Assembly: GCA_016342325.1 (NCBI GenBank)
Contig: JAEINR010000018.1
Span: forward strand, 1-64,000
From: Desulfobacterium sp.
GTDB lineage: Bacteria > Desulfobacterota > Desulfobacteria > Desulfobacterales > Desulfobacteraceae
Reading direction: 5' to 3'
Length of the DNA: 64,000 bases
Shown: positions 46,503 through 55,724 of the stretch, in pieces
Position numbering within the stretch: the first letter of the stretch is position 1
Layout: every line of letters starts with the position of its first letter
Made by a program: the position numbers and the translations under genes
Notes under the pieces: model-generated
What the model was told of the DNA's origin: nothing
The model's input: the letters and a program-made list of their open reading frames with translations, nothing else
The model's database searches: none

Positions 46503-48302
46503 ATGAAAAAAAAGATAACAACCATGGGATTGTTGATCCTGGTGGTCATTGGAATCGTCGGAATCGCCTATTCCCAGCAGAACAACCTTCGGCGCCTGGA
46601 ATTGAAAAAACTCAGGCAGACGGGCATCTCCCTCATTGGCCTGCTCTCTGTGTCAGCCACGGCAAAAGGAATGACTGACAACACCGATGCCCTGGTCCGG
46701 ACCCTCGCCATGCTTCATTCAACCCACCACCTTGTGTACTGCATCATCGACAACCTGGAAACCGGGTCCTCCCTGATTTTTGCCCCCCGGGCCATGGACG
46801 CTGATATCCCCGACCATGTCACCACAAAGGCCGCCCATACCACAGGGCTAACGATTCAACGCTTCAACACACCGGCCAACACCCATGTCACTGAATTTTC
46901 AAACCCTGTTTTCAAGCAAGGGGCTCCCGCAGCCCGGGTGCGCCTGGGGATGATAGAACCAACGATATCCATATTCACCCTGGAAGCCCTTGTGTTGCCG
47001 GGGAAGATCGCATTGATTATCCTGTTTGCCATGATCTGTGAATATTATTGGTTCATTCGAATGGTCGACTCTCTCCAGCCCATGGATGGGGAACCGATCC
47101 CCGAAAAAAAAAGGGCCGGCCGGGAAAACAACCTTATCAAGGTCATTGACAATACCAGGGGCCTGCTTGACGAACTGTTTCAGCAGATTAAACAATCGGA
47201 AAACAACACCCGGAAACTCTCCTCCCGGGTGTCGATCATGGAATTTGAAAACAGGCAATTACTGAACATCTTCGACGCCCTTGATTTTGGCATCCTTATC
47301 CTGGATTCCCGGGAGACCATCTTCTACGTTAACACCTACTTCCTGGCCCTGCTGGGATCAGAACGGGCCACCATGCTTGATCAGCCCTTTGACGAGGCCA
47401 TCGACCATGGGGCACTCAAGGAGTTTATTTTACAGCAAAACCTCATGCAGCAGGCAGGTGGCGGCCGTCAACGGGAGACAACGTTTCCGGATAACCGACC
47501 GGACCGGGTTTACAGGCTTGGCTCCAACCCTCTTTTGGACTTGGAAGAGGCCCTGTTCGGAAGGCTTATCATCGTGACCGACATCACCAAGGAGAAGAAA
47601 TCCGAGCACGCAAAACAGGATTTCGTCACCCATATCGCCCATGAACTGAGGACCCCCCTGACCAACATCAAGGCATACAACGAGTTGCTCATGGACGGAG
47701 AAGTCACTTCCCCGGAGATGCAGAAGGAGTTTTTCAATACCATCAACGGCGAAACAAACCGCCTGGCAACCCTGATCTCAAGCATTTTAAATCTTGCCGA
47801 AATGGAGATCGGACAGGTGTCCATCCATGGGGACCTGGTCAAGACAGAATGGCTCGTGGAAAGCGCCATGGAGGCAATGACGGCCGTTGCAAAAGAAAAG
47901 GAGATCTCCCTCAAAACCGAACTGCCGGACAATTTCCCCCTCCTCACCGGGGATAAGGAGATGCTTAAATCCGCCCTGATCAACCTTTTGGGCAATGCCG
48001 TCAAATACACCCCGGAACAGGGGGAGGTGGTTTTCTCCCTGGAAGAAGACCAGGAGACGGTGATCTTCAAGGTGACGGACACGGGCTACGGCATAGATGA
48101 CCAGGACCTGCCCCATATCTTTGATAAATTTTACCGGTCTGAAAACGACCAGGTGGTCCAGGAACAGGGCAGCGGGCTTGGACTTGCCATCACCTCGGAA
48201 ATAATCAGGCTCCACGACGGATTCATTGAAGTGGAAAGCACACCGGGTTCGGGAAGCAGCTTCACGACCACATTACCCAAAAAGGAGTATCTCATTGGCT
48301 AG
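46503..48302 (+). CDS. PhoR-like membrane sensor histidine kinase with PAS domain
   Basis: A 599-residue kinase. Helix 1 (about 7-24) and helix 2 (about 165-185, 'ALIILFAMICEYYWFI') border a periplasmic sensor region. A coiled stretch and a PAS domain ('LLNIFDALDFGILILDSRET') come next. The H box is 'FVTHIAHELRTPLTNIKAYN', and the HATPase has 'LINLLGNAVKYTPEQG', 'KVTDTGYGIDDQDLPHIFDK' and 'GSGLGLAITSEI'. It is followed by an eight-base overlap with a single-domain response regulator, then HD-GYP and STAS genes and the pilus cluster, all on one strand. It probably sets pilus or c-di-GMP output in response to an envelope signal. Confidence 0.93.
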   Translation: MKKKITTMGLLILVVIGIVGIAYSQQNNLRRLELKKLRQTGISLIGLLSVSATAKGMTDNTDALVRTLAMLHSTHHLVYCIIDNLETGSSLIFAPRAMDADIPDHVTTKAAHTTGLTIQRFNTPANTHVTEFSNPVFKQGAPAARVRLGMIEPTISIFTLEALVLPGKIALIILFAMICEYYWFIRMVDSLQPMDGEPIPEKKRAGRENNLIKVIDNTRGLLDELFQQIKQSENNTRKLSSRVSIMEFENRQLLNIFDALDFGILILDSRETIFYVNTYFLALLGSERATMLDQPFDEAIDHGALKEFILQQNLMQQAGGGRQRETTFPDNRPDRVYRLGSNPLLDLEEALFGRLIIVTDITKEKKSEHAKQDFVTHIAHELRTPLTNIKAYNELLMDGEVTSPEMQKEFFNTINGETNRLATLISSILNLAEMEIGQVSIHGDLVKTEWLVESAMEAMTAVAKEKEISLKTELPDNFPLLTGDKEMLKSALINLLGNAVKYTPEQGEVVFSLEEDQETVIFKVTDTGYGIDDQDLPHIFDKFYRSENDQVVQEQGSGLGLAITSEIIRLHDGFIEVESTPGSGSSFTTTLPKKEYLIG

Positions 48303-48687
48303 CAGCAAAACCGTTCTCATTGTGGATGACGATTTTCACATCCGAAAGATACTGGAGCTCAAGCTTAAACCCCGCGGCTTTACGATCTTGACGGCCCCAA
48401 ACGGCCTCGACGGGCTGGCGCTGCTTCAAGAACAGCATCCGGATGTGCTCATCGTGGACATCAACATGCCGAAACTGGACGGGAAAGCGCTGTGCATGAT
48501 GAGCGAGCCCATGAAAAAAACGCATCCGTTTCTGACCATCGTTATCACCGCCCGTATCAATCCCGAGGAAGAGGTGTGGATGGCGAAACTCCAGGAGATG
48601 CGGTTCATGGAGAAACCCTTTAGTCCGTCAAAGATAGTCGATGCCATTGAGGAATACCTTCACCACAAAAGCAAGGGGAGCCCATGA
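48295..48687 (+). CDS. Single-domain response regulator
   Basis: A 130-residue receiver-only protein. Motifs are 'TVLIVDDDFHIRKILELKLK', the phospho-Asp in 'VLIVDINMPKLDGKAL' and Lys in 'FMEKPFSPSK'. It has no output domain, so it acts by protein contact, perhaps with the HD-GYP enzyme or the pilus ATPase. The start is TTG 48295: AAGGAG lies seven bases upstream, at the ideal distance, whereas the earlier ATG reading in the same frame would run deep into the kinase gene. The last codons overlap the start of the next gene (48684). Confidence 0.87.
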   Translation: MASSKTVLIVDDDFHIRKILELKLKPRGFTILTAPNGLDGLALLQEQHPDVLIVDINMPKLDGKALCMMSEPMKKTHPFLTIVITARINPEEEVWMAKLQEMRFMEKPFSPSKIVDAIEEYLHHKSKGSP

Positions 48688-50168
48688 CCTCAACTGGTTT
48701 TGAGAGCCTTTTTACGACCCTCTCCGACCTGTCTTCAGTCAAGCTTGAGATTCGGGATAACCACCGGGTGATCTGGCCCGTGAAGAGGGATTGGCCATGC
48801 CCGTCCCCGGCATGTATGCAGGATATGGCCCGCAGGGTTATGGAAAATGGAGAGCGTTCGGACAGCAACGGGTCCGGGGCGTTTGAGATCCGTGCCCTGC
48901 CGTTGAAACGCAACAACGCGCCGGTTGCAGTTCTCATGGGCTATCGACAGATCGACCCCCAGGCGCTTCAAACACGGGACAAAGATATAGGAACCTTTCT
49001 CCGCAAGCTTGCAGATCAGGTGGAAACCCGGTGGCGGGAAGAGGAGGATTCCCTCTCCATCGTCAACGAACTTGACCGCTGTTTTGAACAGATCCACCTG
49101 TATTCCAATGTCGCCACCCAGATCAAGACACTCAGGCTCTCAGGCGAGATGCTTAACCACCTGCTCGAGACAATCCTGGCAAACCTGCGAATGGATCTTG
49201 CCTTTTCACTGTTGCCCCAACGGCCGGGCTACTCCCTTCAAAGAACCAACCCCGGCCTTGAAGGGCTGTTGCAGCGCCCAAACCATTTCAGCGGGCGCCT
49301 GATCCAGGCCATGGATCTTTCATCTCCCTCCCTGGACGAGGGATATTTCATTGTCAACGACTCCAGGGACCATGCCGGGTTTGCAACACTCCACCCCCGT
49401 CCGTTCCGGTTCCTTGGGGTACGAATCCGCCATGGTGAGAATACCTATGGATGGTTTGGCGTGCTCTCCTTTAACATGGAGGAGATCATTCGGAGAAGCG
49501 AACTGCGGCTATTGATCTCCATTGCCGAACAGATCGGCGTGGTGATCGCCAACAGCGATCTCTACCTTGCCCAGGAAAATTTTGTGATCAACATGGTGCG
49601 CACCCTGGTCTTTGCCATTGAGGCCAAGGACCAGTATACCCGGGGCCACTCTGAACAGGTCCATCATCTGTGCAGGCTCATGGCCGAAGAGATGAACCTG
49701 GACGAAGAAACCAAACGAATCCTCAGCTGGGCCGCCCTCCTCCACGACATCGGCAAGATCGGCATTCCCGAAGGTATCCTGAACAAGCCCGGCCGTCTCG
49801 ACCCAGACGAATATGAGATCATCAAGGGCCATCCTGCCAAGGGGGCCAAGATCCTGACCCCCCTTCTCCAGATTCGAAAAGCCCTTCCCGGCATACGGCA
49901 CCACCACGAGCACTACAACGGCAACGGCTATCCCTCCGGGCTCAAGGGGGAAGAGATCCCTTTTATCGCAAGGATCATCGCCGTTGCAGACACCTTTGAC
50001 GCCATCACCTCCAACCGGGCCTATCGAAAGGGAATGCCGTACAGCAAGGGAATCGAGATCATCACCGGGGTGGCGGGCACCCAGCTCGACCCCAAGCAGG
50101 TCCGGGTCTTTGCCCGGATATATGACAAGCACCTCATTTCCCCCATGGACCCGGGGGACTGCCCATGA
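48684..50168 (+). CDS. HD-GYP c-di-GMP phosphodiesterase with GAF-like sensor
   Basis: A 494-residue protein. The N-terminal half (to about 290) includes a Cys-containing PocR-like start ('WPCPSPACMQDMARRV') and a GAF-like region. The HD-GYP domain carries 'ARGHSEQ'-type His ('YTRGHSEQVHHLCRLMAEEM'), the metal 'AALLHDIGKIGIPEGIL', 'IIKGHPAKGAKIL', 'GIRHHHEHYNGNGYPSG' (HHEHxNGxGYP) and 'RIIAVADTFDAITSNRAYRK'. The catalytic set looks complete. It hydrolyses c-di-GMP and so would lower pilus ATPase activation by this messenger. The gene overlaps the receiver and the STAS gene (four bases each), so the three are co-translated. Confidence 0.93.
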   Translation: MTSTGFESLFTTLSDLSSVKLEIRDNHRVIWPVKRDWPCPSPACMQDMARRVMENGERSDSNGSGAFEIRALPLKRNNAPVAVLMGYRQIDPQALQTRDKDIGTFLRKLADQVETRWREEEDSLSIVNELDRCFEQIHLYSNVATQIKTLRLSGEMLNHLLETILANLRMDLAFSLLPQRPGYSLQRTNPGLEGLLQRPNHFSGRLIQAMDLSSPSLDEGYFIVNDSRDHAGFATLHPRPFRFLGVRIRHGENTYGWFGVLSFNMEEIIRRSELRLLISIAEQIGVVIANSDLYLAQENFVINMVRTLVFAIEAKDQYTRGHSEQVHHLCRLMAEEMNLDEETKRILSWAALLHDIGKIGIPEGILNKPGRLDPDEYEIIKGHPAKGAKILTPLLQIRKALPGIRHHHEHYNGNGYPSGLKGEEIPFIARIIAVADTFDAITSNRAYRKGMPYSKGIEIITGVAGTQLDPKQVRVFARIYDKHLISPMDPGDCP

Positions 50169-50512
50169 CATCCATCGGCACCGATATCACCACCAAGAAC
50201 ATCAACGGTAAAACCGTCATCATTCCTTCGGCCCCGTTGACCGTTAAAAACAGCGTTGATCTTAAAACCGTGTTCAACGACCTGATGAAACGCGCCATCA
50301 CCGATATCATCCTGGACATGGGCCAGGTCGCCTTTCTTGACAGCGCGGCCCTGGAGCTCTTGATCTCCATGCAGGGTCGGCTCAAACAGGCGGACAACGA
50401 ATTGATCCTCCTGGATATCAACGCGGTGTGCCGGGACATCCTGATATGTACCCGGATGATCAACGGCTTCAAACTCATCTCAAGACACGGCACCCAAGCC
50501 TTGGAACCATGA
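50165..50512 (+). CDS. STAS-domain anti-anti-sigma factor-like protein
   Basis: A 115-residue single STAS domain. The strand-helix pattern leads to 'DIILDMGQVAFLDSAALELL', where the Ser after Asp is the usual phosphorylation site of SpoIIAA/RsbV relatives. It may be switched by a Ser kinase or phosphatase and bind a partner, here perhaps within the kinase/HD-GYP control of the pilus. No kinase of the RsbW type is encoded in the window. It overlaps the HD-GYP gene by four bases, and its stop overlaps the pilus ATPase start (ATGA). Confidence 0.88.
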   Translation: MTSIGTDITTKNINGKTVIIPSAPLTVKNSVDLKTVFNDLMKRAITDIILDMGQVAFLDSAALELLISMQGRLKQADNELILLDINAVCRDILICTRMINGFKLISRHGTQALEP

Positions 50513-52224
50513 GAAAGAAACAGATCATACCCAAACGGATGAAGCTCGGAGAGCTCTTGATATTAAAGGGCAAGCTGTCTCCTGAGACCCTCTACGAGCT
50601 GCTGCAGATCCAAAAAACCACCTCCCAAAGCCTGGGAAACATTCTCATCCAGCAAGGGATTCTCACCAAGGCGGAGCTGAACCAGACCCTGTCCGAGCAG
50701 CTGGGGATTCCCCAGATACATCTTCGAAAAGGGCTGGTGGATCCCGCCATCGTCCATCTCCTTGCCAAGGAAAAGGCACTCCAGTTCAATGTCATCCCGA
50801 TGTTCAGGGTCGGCAACGTCCTGATCCTGGCCACCAGCGATCCCCACGACTTTTTCAAGCACGACACCATTGCCAAACTCACCGGCCATGAAATCGAGCT
50901 GGTCCTGACCCGGAAGGGCGATATTCGCAAGGCCATTGACGAGTGTTACCAGGACGATGTGGCCATGGATGAGGTGATGACCAGCATCGAGGAGAGCGAA
51001 CTCACCCTGGTGGAGTCGGCCGGTGAAGCTGCGGTGAGTGAAATCGCCCAGATGGCAGAAGGAAGTCCGGTCATCAACCTGGCCAACCTCATCCTCCTCA
51101 AGGCCATCCGCAGGAATGCAAGCGACATCCACATCGAACCCCAGCCCGACAAGTTCCGGGTCAGGGCCAGGGTGGACGGACTGCTCTACGAGTTGATGAA
51201 CCACAGCATGGAGAGACACGCCGCCGTGGTCTCCCGGCTCAAAGTGATGGCAAACCTGGACATCTCCCAGCGACGCATTCCCCAGGACGGCAGAATCCAG
51301 GTGACCCTGGAAGGACGGCTCATCGATCTCAGGTTCTCGTCCATGCCCGGCTTTTACGGTGAAAAGGTGGTGCTGAGAATCCTGGACCAGAGCAAATCCA
51401 TCCTGGATGTCAACACCCTGGGGTTTGAACCCGACGTATTGAAGCGATTCAAGCAACTCCTGCGGCGCTCCTACGGCCTGATCCTCGTCTGCGGCCCCAC
51501 GGGTAGTGGAAAGACCACCACCCTCTATTCCGGGGTTTCCATGCTCAACACCATGGAAAAGAACATCGTGGCCATCGAGGATCCCGTGGAATACCAGCTC
51601 TGGGGAATCAACCAGATCCCGGTCAAGGTCTCCATCGGGCTGACCTTTGCCAAGATCCTCAAGCACACCCTGCGCCAGGATCCGGACGTGATCCTGGTGG
51701 GTGAGATCCGGGATCGGGAGACAGCGGAAATCGCCATCCAGGCATCCCTTACCGGCCACCTGGTCCTCTCCACCCTTCACACCAACGACAGCCCCAGTGC
51801 CATCACCCGGCTCCTGGAGATGGGCATCGCCCCCTACCTTGTTTCCTCGGCCCTCCTGGCCGCCATTGGCCAGCGGCTGGTCAGAAGTATCTGCCCCCAC
51901 TGCCCCACGGATTTTTATCCCCCAAAGGAGGTACTCGGGGAGCTGGGCCTGGACCCCTCCCAACAGATCCGATTCTCCAGGGGAAAAGGATGCCGTGAAT
52001 GCCTCGACTCCGGGTTCAAGGGGCGCACCGGCATCCACGAACTGGTGGAAAACGATGGCGAACTTCAACAGATCATACTCACCAGTCCCACCATCGACAA
52101 ACTCAAGGCGTATTTAAAGAGCCGGGACCACCGGACTCTCCAAACCATCGGCTACCAGAAGGTGATCGACGGACTGACCACCCTGGAAGAGGTCCAGCGG
52201 GCCACCTCGGTGGACATCACCTAG
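50509..52224 (+). CDS. mshE: MshE-like type IV pilus assembly ATPase
   Basis: A 571-residue GspE/PilB-family motor. Residues about 11-58 form an MshEN-type c-di-GMP module with two motifs, 'KLGELLILKGKLSPETLYEL' and 'SLGNILIQQGILTKAELNQT', the first residue of each being Lys/Ser rather than Arg. After the GspE_N domain come Walker A 'CGPTGSGKTTTLYSG', 'IEDPVEYQL', Walker B 'DPDVILVGEIRDRETAEIAI', 'LVLSTLHTNDSPSAITRLLE' and the four-Cys zinc site ('ICPHCPTD', 'KGCRECLDSG'). It powers pilin addition at the inner membrane. ATG 50509 overlaps the STAS stop. The next gene is the platform protein. Confidence 0.95.
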   Translation: MRKKQIIPKRMKLGELLILKGKLSPETLYELLQIQKTTSQSLGNILIQQGILTKAELNQTLSEQLGIPQIHLRKGLVDPAIVHLLAKEKALQFNVIPMFRVGNVLILATSDPHDFFKHDTIAKLTGHEIELVLTRKGDIRKAIDECYQDDVAMDEVMTSIEESELTLVESAGEAAVSEIAQMAEGSPVINLANLILLKAIRRNASDIHIEPQPDKFRVRARVDGLLYELMNHSMERHAAVVSRLKVMANLDISQRRIPQDGRIQVTLEGRLIDLRFSSMPGFYGEKVVLRILDQSKSILDVNTLGFEPDVLKRFKQLLRRSYGLILVCGPTGSGKTTTLYSGVSMLNTMEKNIVAIEDPVEYQLWGINQIPVKVSIGLTFAKILKHTLRQDPDVILVGEIRDRETAEIAIQASLTGHLVLSTLHTNDSPSAITRLLEMGIAPYLVSSALLAAIGQRLVRSICPHCPTDFYPPKEVLGELGLDPSQQIRFSRGKGCRECLDSGFKGRTGIHELVENDGELQQIILTSPTIDKLKAYLKSRDHRTLQTIGYQKVIDGLTTLEEVQRATSVDIT

Positions 52225-52238
52225 CAAAAGGCGCTCCC

Positions 52239-53342
52239 ATGGCCATAGAAATCCAGACCCCCAAAATTCAACCCACGAAGAAATCGGCACCCACCGGATT
52301 CAGGCAGTCGGTCAAACCCAAAGAGATGACCTTCTTTCTCAGCCAGCTGGCCATGATGCTCGAGGTGGGCATCCCCTTGAGCCAGTCCATGGAAACCATC
52401 GCCAAGCAGGTGACAAACCCGGTCTTTTCCCGGACCATCGCCGCCATGAAAACGGATATCGATGAAGGCCAGCAACTCTCCGTTGCCATGGGCCACCACC
52501 CAAAGGTATTCAAGGCCGTGTTCGTGAACATGGTGCGATCCGGTGAGAGCGGTGGATTTCTCACGGATGTGATCGGAACGATCATCAAGATCCAGGAAAA
52601 ACAGCAGGCCATCCGGACAGAGATCAGGACCGCCATCACCTACCCTGCGGTGCTCCTTTCCATGGCCCTGGTGGTGACCGTTTTTATCCTGGTATTGGTG
52701 GTGCCGAAGTTTGCGATAATTTTCGAAAACAACCTTGATCTGCTGCCCCTGACCACCCAATGGATGATGGGGCTAAGTAGCATCATGATTTCCCACGGGT
52801 GGGCATTTCTCCTCCTGGGGCTCGTTGGGGCAACCGCGCTAAAACGCTATCTGTCGTCCAACAGGGGCGCTCTTTTTGTGGACTGGATACTGATCAACAC
52901 TCCGGTTCTCTCCGACGTGACCAGCAAGCTCTACACTGGATTGTTTTTCCAGACCATGGGTAGCGTTCTCAAGAGCCGGGTCCCCCTGGTGGAGGCCCTG
53001 GATATCGCCGGGGCCACCATTTCCAACCGATACTACAGCCGTTTCGTAAAGACCATCCAGACCCAGGTTGAAGGGGGAGGGAATTTTGCCCTTGGCTTTG
53101 CCGCCAATCCCCATGTCCAGGACTCCATCAAGCAGATGATCCATGTGGGTGAAACCGTGGGCAAACTGCCGGCCGTGATGCTGCGGCTGGCTGATTTTTA
53201 TGAGTCGGAGATAGAGCACGATCTCAAACGATTCACCTCCCTGATCGAACCGGTTGCCCTGGTGCTCATGGGGGGGGTGGTCTGGGTCATTGTTTCGTCC
53301 ATCATCCTGCCCATGTTCAAGATCGCAAGCACCGTCCGTTGA
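52239..53342 (+). CDS. mshG: Type IV pilus platform protein (GspF/PilC/MshG-like)
   Basis: A 367-residue inner-membrane platform protein with two T2SSF domains. The first begins 'EMTFFLSQLAMMLEVGIPLS' and the second 'SKLYTGLFFQTMGSVLKSRV'. Three long hydrophobic segments are visible ('VLLSMALVVTVFILVLVVPK', 'GWAFLLLGLVGATALKRYL', 'VALVLMGGVVWVIVSSIILP'). It interacts with the ATPase and turns its motion into pilin extraction. ATG 52239 is preferred; the long reading from 51999 overlaps the ATPase coding region and is a shadow. The gene lies 15 bases behind the ATPase and ahead of the pilin promoter region. Confidence 0.94.
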   Translation: MAIEIQTPKIQPTKKSAPTGFRQSVKPKEMTFFLSQLAMMLEVGIPLSQSMETIAKQVTNPVFSRTIAAMKTDIDEGQQLSVAMGHHPKVFKAVFVNMVRSGESGGFLTDVIGTIIKIQEKQQAIRTEIRTAITYPAVLLSMALVVTVFILVLVVPKFAIIFENNLDLLPLTTQWMMGLSSIMISHGWAFLLLGLVGATALKRYLSSNRGALFVDWILINTPVLSDVTSKLYTGLFFQTMGSVLKSRVPLVEALDIAGATISNRYYSRFVKTIQTQVEGGGNFALGFAANPHVQDSIKQMIHVGETVGKLPAVMLRLADFYESEIEHDLKRFTSLIEPVALVLMGGVVWVIVSSIILPMFKIASTVR

Positions 53343-53403
53343 ATCGCCCCGGGCGGGATTTGCCCGTGGGAAAGCCCTTTCAAGGGCCGGCCGATATTCA
53401 GGC

Positions 53404-53432
53404 TTGACATAAAGGGCCATTTTATTTAAATT
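53404..53432 (+). promoter_or_regulatory. Sigma-70-type promoter of the major prepilin
   Basis: TTGACA (53404-53409), 17 bases, TAAATT (53427-53432). It lies just before three tandem repeats in the prepilin leader. An internal promoter would let the pilin be made in excess. Confidence 0.7.
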
Positions 53433-53439
53433 TAATCCA

Positions 53440-53472
53440 GTACATCCAACGTACATTCAACGTACATCCAAC
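53440..53472 (+). repeat. Three tandem 11-bp repeats in the prepilin leader
   Basis: GTACATCCAAC, GTACATTCAAC and GTACATCCAAC are directly head to tail (53440-53450, 53451-53461, 53462-53472). One turn of the helix per unit means a protein could stack on one face; the transcript would also carry the iteration. They begin close to the expected +1. Confidence 0.85.
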
Positions 53473-53507
53473 CGATAGACCACCACACAATTTTAAGAGG
53501 AGGAATC

Positions 53508-54023
53508 ATGAAAGCTTCCTTGTCCCGTTCAGGGTTTACCTTGATCGAACTGCTCATCGTGATCATGGTGCTTGGCATTCTTGCAATGATCATCGTTCCC
53601 CAAATCACCATCTCCACCGAAGACGCCAAGGAGAGCACCCTTCAGACCAACCTGCTGGCCCTGCGGAACGCGGTTGAACTTTACTACAATCAGCATGCCA
53701 ACACCTATCCCGGCGCTAAAGACATCGCCGGCGCCGACCCGGCCGATGCCGCAGCCGCCCAGACTGCCTTTCTTCAGCAACTGACCCGGTACACAGAAGA
53801 GGACGGCACGGTATCGGCCACCAAGACGGCTGCGGCCAAGTTCGGCCCATACATCAGGGGAGGCGCCCTTCCCACCAACTCCTTCAACAACTTAAATACC
53901 ATTGTCTGCGACATCGCTGAGGACGACATCACGGTCAAGGCCTCCGGTAGCGCCGCTGCATGGAAGTTCTATGTCATAACCGGCATCCTCATGGCCGACG
54001 ACGGGGCCCATGACGCCCTATAG
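53508..54023 (+). CDS. Major prepilin (MshA/GspG-like)
   Basis: A 171-residue type IV prepilin. A short basic leader ends in Gly and the mature N-terminus is 'FTLIELLIVIMVLGILAMII', with Glu5 intact. Then comes a long helix ('NLLALRNAVELYYNQHANTY') and a variable beta domain with a single Cys in 'TIVCDIAEDD'. The 'ELYYNQHANTYPG' spacing resembles the GspG/MshA group. It is cut and methylated by a prepilin peptidase, which is not encoded in the window. It has its own promoter (53404) and tandem repeats upstream, and GAGGAGGAATC precedes the ATG. It is probably the main shaft subunit. Confidence 0.93.
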   Translation: MKASLSRSGFTLIELLIVIMVLGILAMIIVPQITISTEDAKESTLQTNLLALRNAVELYYNQHANTYPGAKDIAGADPADAAAAQTAFLQQLTRYTEEDGTVSATKTAAAKFGPYIRGGALPTNSFNNLNTIVCDIAEDDITVKASGSAAAWKFYVITGILMADDGAHDAL

Positions 54024-54032
54024 TACACGACC

Positions 54033-55145
54033 ATGAGTCCCTCCATGGGAGCGGTGACACCCATTGCCTTTGACATCCGACGTTCATGGGTGGATGTGGT
54101 CCAGATCCGAAAGGGCCGGACCGGGATCTTCATCCACCACATGGCCCGGCACCCGGTTGATCCCGGCAGCACTACCCGGGAGCGGCCCTTCCACCACCTT
54201 ACCCCCCTGCTGAAAGCCATTTTAAAGGAGCGCCGCTTCAGGGGAAGGCAGGCTATGGTTCACATGCCCGGGGACCAGGTTCTTTCCTTTCCCGTGGCAT
54301 TCCAGGTCAACCGGGGGGAAAGCCTTGAACATGCCCTGGTAAAGGAAGCAGGGAAACACCTTCCCTATCCCTTAGAGGAAGCCGTCATTGACTATCCCTG
54401 CCTTGTGTCCGACCCTCCCGGCAATGGGCACAGGGCAACGGTAGTGGCCGCCAGACAAAAGGAGATCCTGGAACTTTTCCAGATCTTCAAGGGGTGCGGT
54501 TTCCTGTCAACGGCCGTGGACTTTGCCCCCTTGAGCCTGATCCGCCTGCACCATTTTTTATTTCCGGCAACGACCGGCCCCGCCATTGTCTGTCACATCG
54601 GCCAGGGCGACTCCTCCATACAGGTCGTAAGCCAGGATCGCATTCTTGCCCTGAGGCGGTTTACCTGGGGACTCCGCCACCTGGTCACCAAGCTCAACAC
54701 CAGCCTCGCCTTTACCGGGGAGGGGCAAAAGGCCTTGAACCTCATCAAAGAACACGGGTTGGCACATTACCAGGTAGAAGAAGAGGGCTTCCCTTCCCCC
54801 CCACGGGGGGCGGAGGATATGAAAACCGATAGAATCGTTGCACGAATGATCGCCCCGGGAATTGAGGAACTGGTCCATGAGTTTCACAAGATCATCGGCT
54901 ATACCCGAAATCAGGAGCAGATTCACGCCTTTGAAACCATCTATTTTTATGGCCATGCCTCCCAGATACTGGGACTGGCCGCCTATATTAAAAAACGGCT
55001 CAACATAAAAGGCACCCTGGTCCATCCGGAAGACAAGATCGGGTTCCTCCCCGCCACGGGGAAAGCCCTTTACCAGCAGACCCCCGCCGACCATGCCCTG
55101 GGGCTCTGCCTGAGAGCCTTCCAGGACCGGCAACAGGTGATCTGA
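54033..55145 (+). CDS. PilM/MshI-like actin-fold protein
   Basis: A 370-residue protein like PilM, MshI and GspL cytoplasmic parts. Actin-fold nucleotide motifs are weak but visible: 'GAVTPIAFDIRRSWVDVVQI' at the N-terminus, 'GPAIVCHIGQGDSSIQVV' in the middle (a PHOSPHATE-2-type loop) and a Gly-containing 'IYFYGHASQILGLAAYI' near the end. It binds the N-terminal tail of the PilN-like protein encoded next and links the assembly platform to the ATPase. There is no membrane helix. It lies 9 bases behind the prepilin gene, and its stop abuts the next start. Confidence 0.86.
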   Translation: MSPSMGAVTPIAFDIRRSWVDVVQIRKGRTGIFIHHMARHPVDPGSTTRERPFHHLTPLLKAILKERRFRGRQAMVHMPGDQVLSFPVAFQVNRGESLEHALVKEAGKHLPYPLEEAVIDYPCLVSDPPGNGHRATVVAARQKEILELFQIFKGCGFLSTAVDFAPLSLIRLHHFLFPATTGPAIVCHIGQGDSSIQVVSQDRILALRRFTWGLRHLVTKLNTSLAFTGEGQKALNLIKEHGLAHYQVEEEGFPSPPRGAEDMKTDRIVARMIAPGIEELVHEFHKIIGYTRNQEQIHAFETIYFYGHASQILGLAAYIKKRLNIKGTLVHPEDKIGFLPATGKALYQQTPADHALGLCLRAFQDRQQVI

Positions 55146-55724
55146 TTGGCATTGCGAGAGATCAACATGATCCCCGGAGAGATTATGGGCTTCGAGCTCC
55201 TGAAAAGGCAGCTTAAAGCCTGGGGAAAGATCCTGGTCCTGGTTCTCATGGCCCTGGGGATGACCGGGATGGGGGAGCACCGATGGCTCATGGATCAAAG
55301 GCGGGCCGCATCCCACGGGCTTTCCATGGAGACACGCCTGAAAACGGTCATCCAGGAGATCCATGGGATCCAGGAGACCCTTGAAACCATCCGGATCCGC
55401 AACAAAACCCTGGAGATCCTGGGAAACCGATTTCATTTTTACGGTGTTGTCCAACGCATTTCCCAACCCTTTGACCACCTCACCTGGCTTGGGCACCTTC
55501 GCATCCAGGGCAACAAAACCGCACCGAACCGCTCCCAGGTGGAACTGGAAGGGTTTTCCATGACCCACGCTTCCCTTGGTAATTTCATCAACCGCCTTTC
55601 AGCCGTGCCCGGCGTCCGGGAGATCGTACTTGCCCATGCCAACCAGAACCATGGGACCGAATCAGGCCCCTTGGCATTCAAGCTCTCCTGCACGGTGTCA
55701 GCGGAAAGCGAGCCCTCCAAATGA
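55146..55724 (+). CDS. PilN-like inner-membrane assembly protein
   Basis: A 192-residue bitopic protein. The N-terminus 'ALREINMIPGEI' is the PilN type that binds PilM. A helix spans about 29-48 ('ILVLVLMALGMTGMG'), with the rest a periplasmic ferredoxin-like domain ('VQRISQPFDHLTWLGHLRI', 'ELEGFSMTHASLGNFINRLS'). The likely start is TTG 55146 (GGTGATC in front); an ATG at 55167 would remove the conserved 'LREIN' part. It is encoded immediately after the PilM-like gene and overlaps the PilO-like gene by four bases, as in most type IV pilus alignment complexes. Confidence 0.85.
   Translation: MALREINMIPGEIMGFELLKRQLKAWGKILVLVLMALGMTGMGEHRWLMDQRRAASHGLSMETRLKTVIQEIHGIQETLETIRIRNKTLEILGNRFHFYGVVQRISQPFDHLTWLGHLRIQGNKTAPNRSQVELEGFSMTHASLGNFINRLSAVPGVREIVLAHANQNHGTESGPLAFKLSCTVSAESEPSK

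Noticed and set aside
48226-48294. Earlier ATG start for the single-domain response regulator
   Set aside because: It lies deep in the kinase coding region without a ribosome site; TTG 48295 has AAGGAG at the proper distance.
50563-52068. A 501-codon frame antisense to the pilus ATPase
   Set aside because: Fully covered by the conserved ATPase; no motifs of its own.
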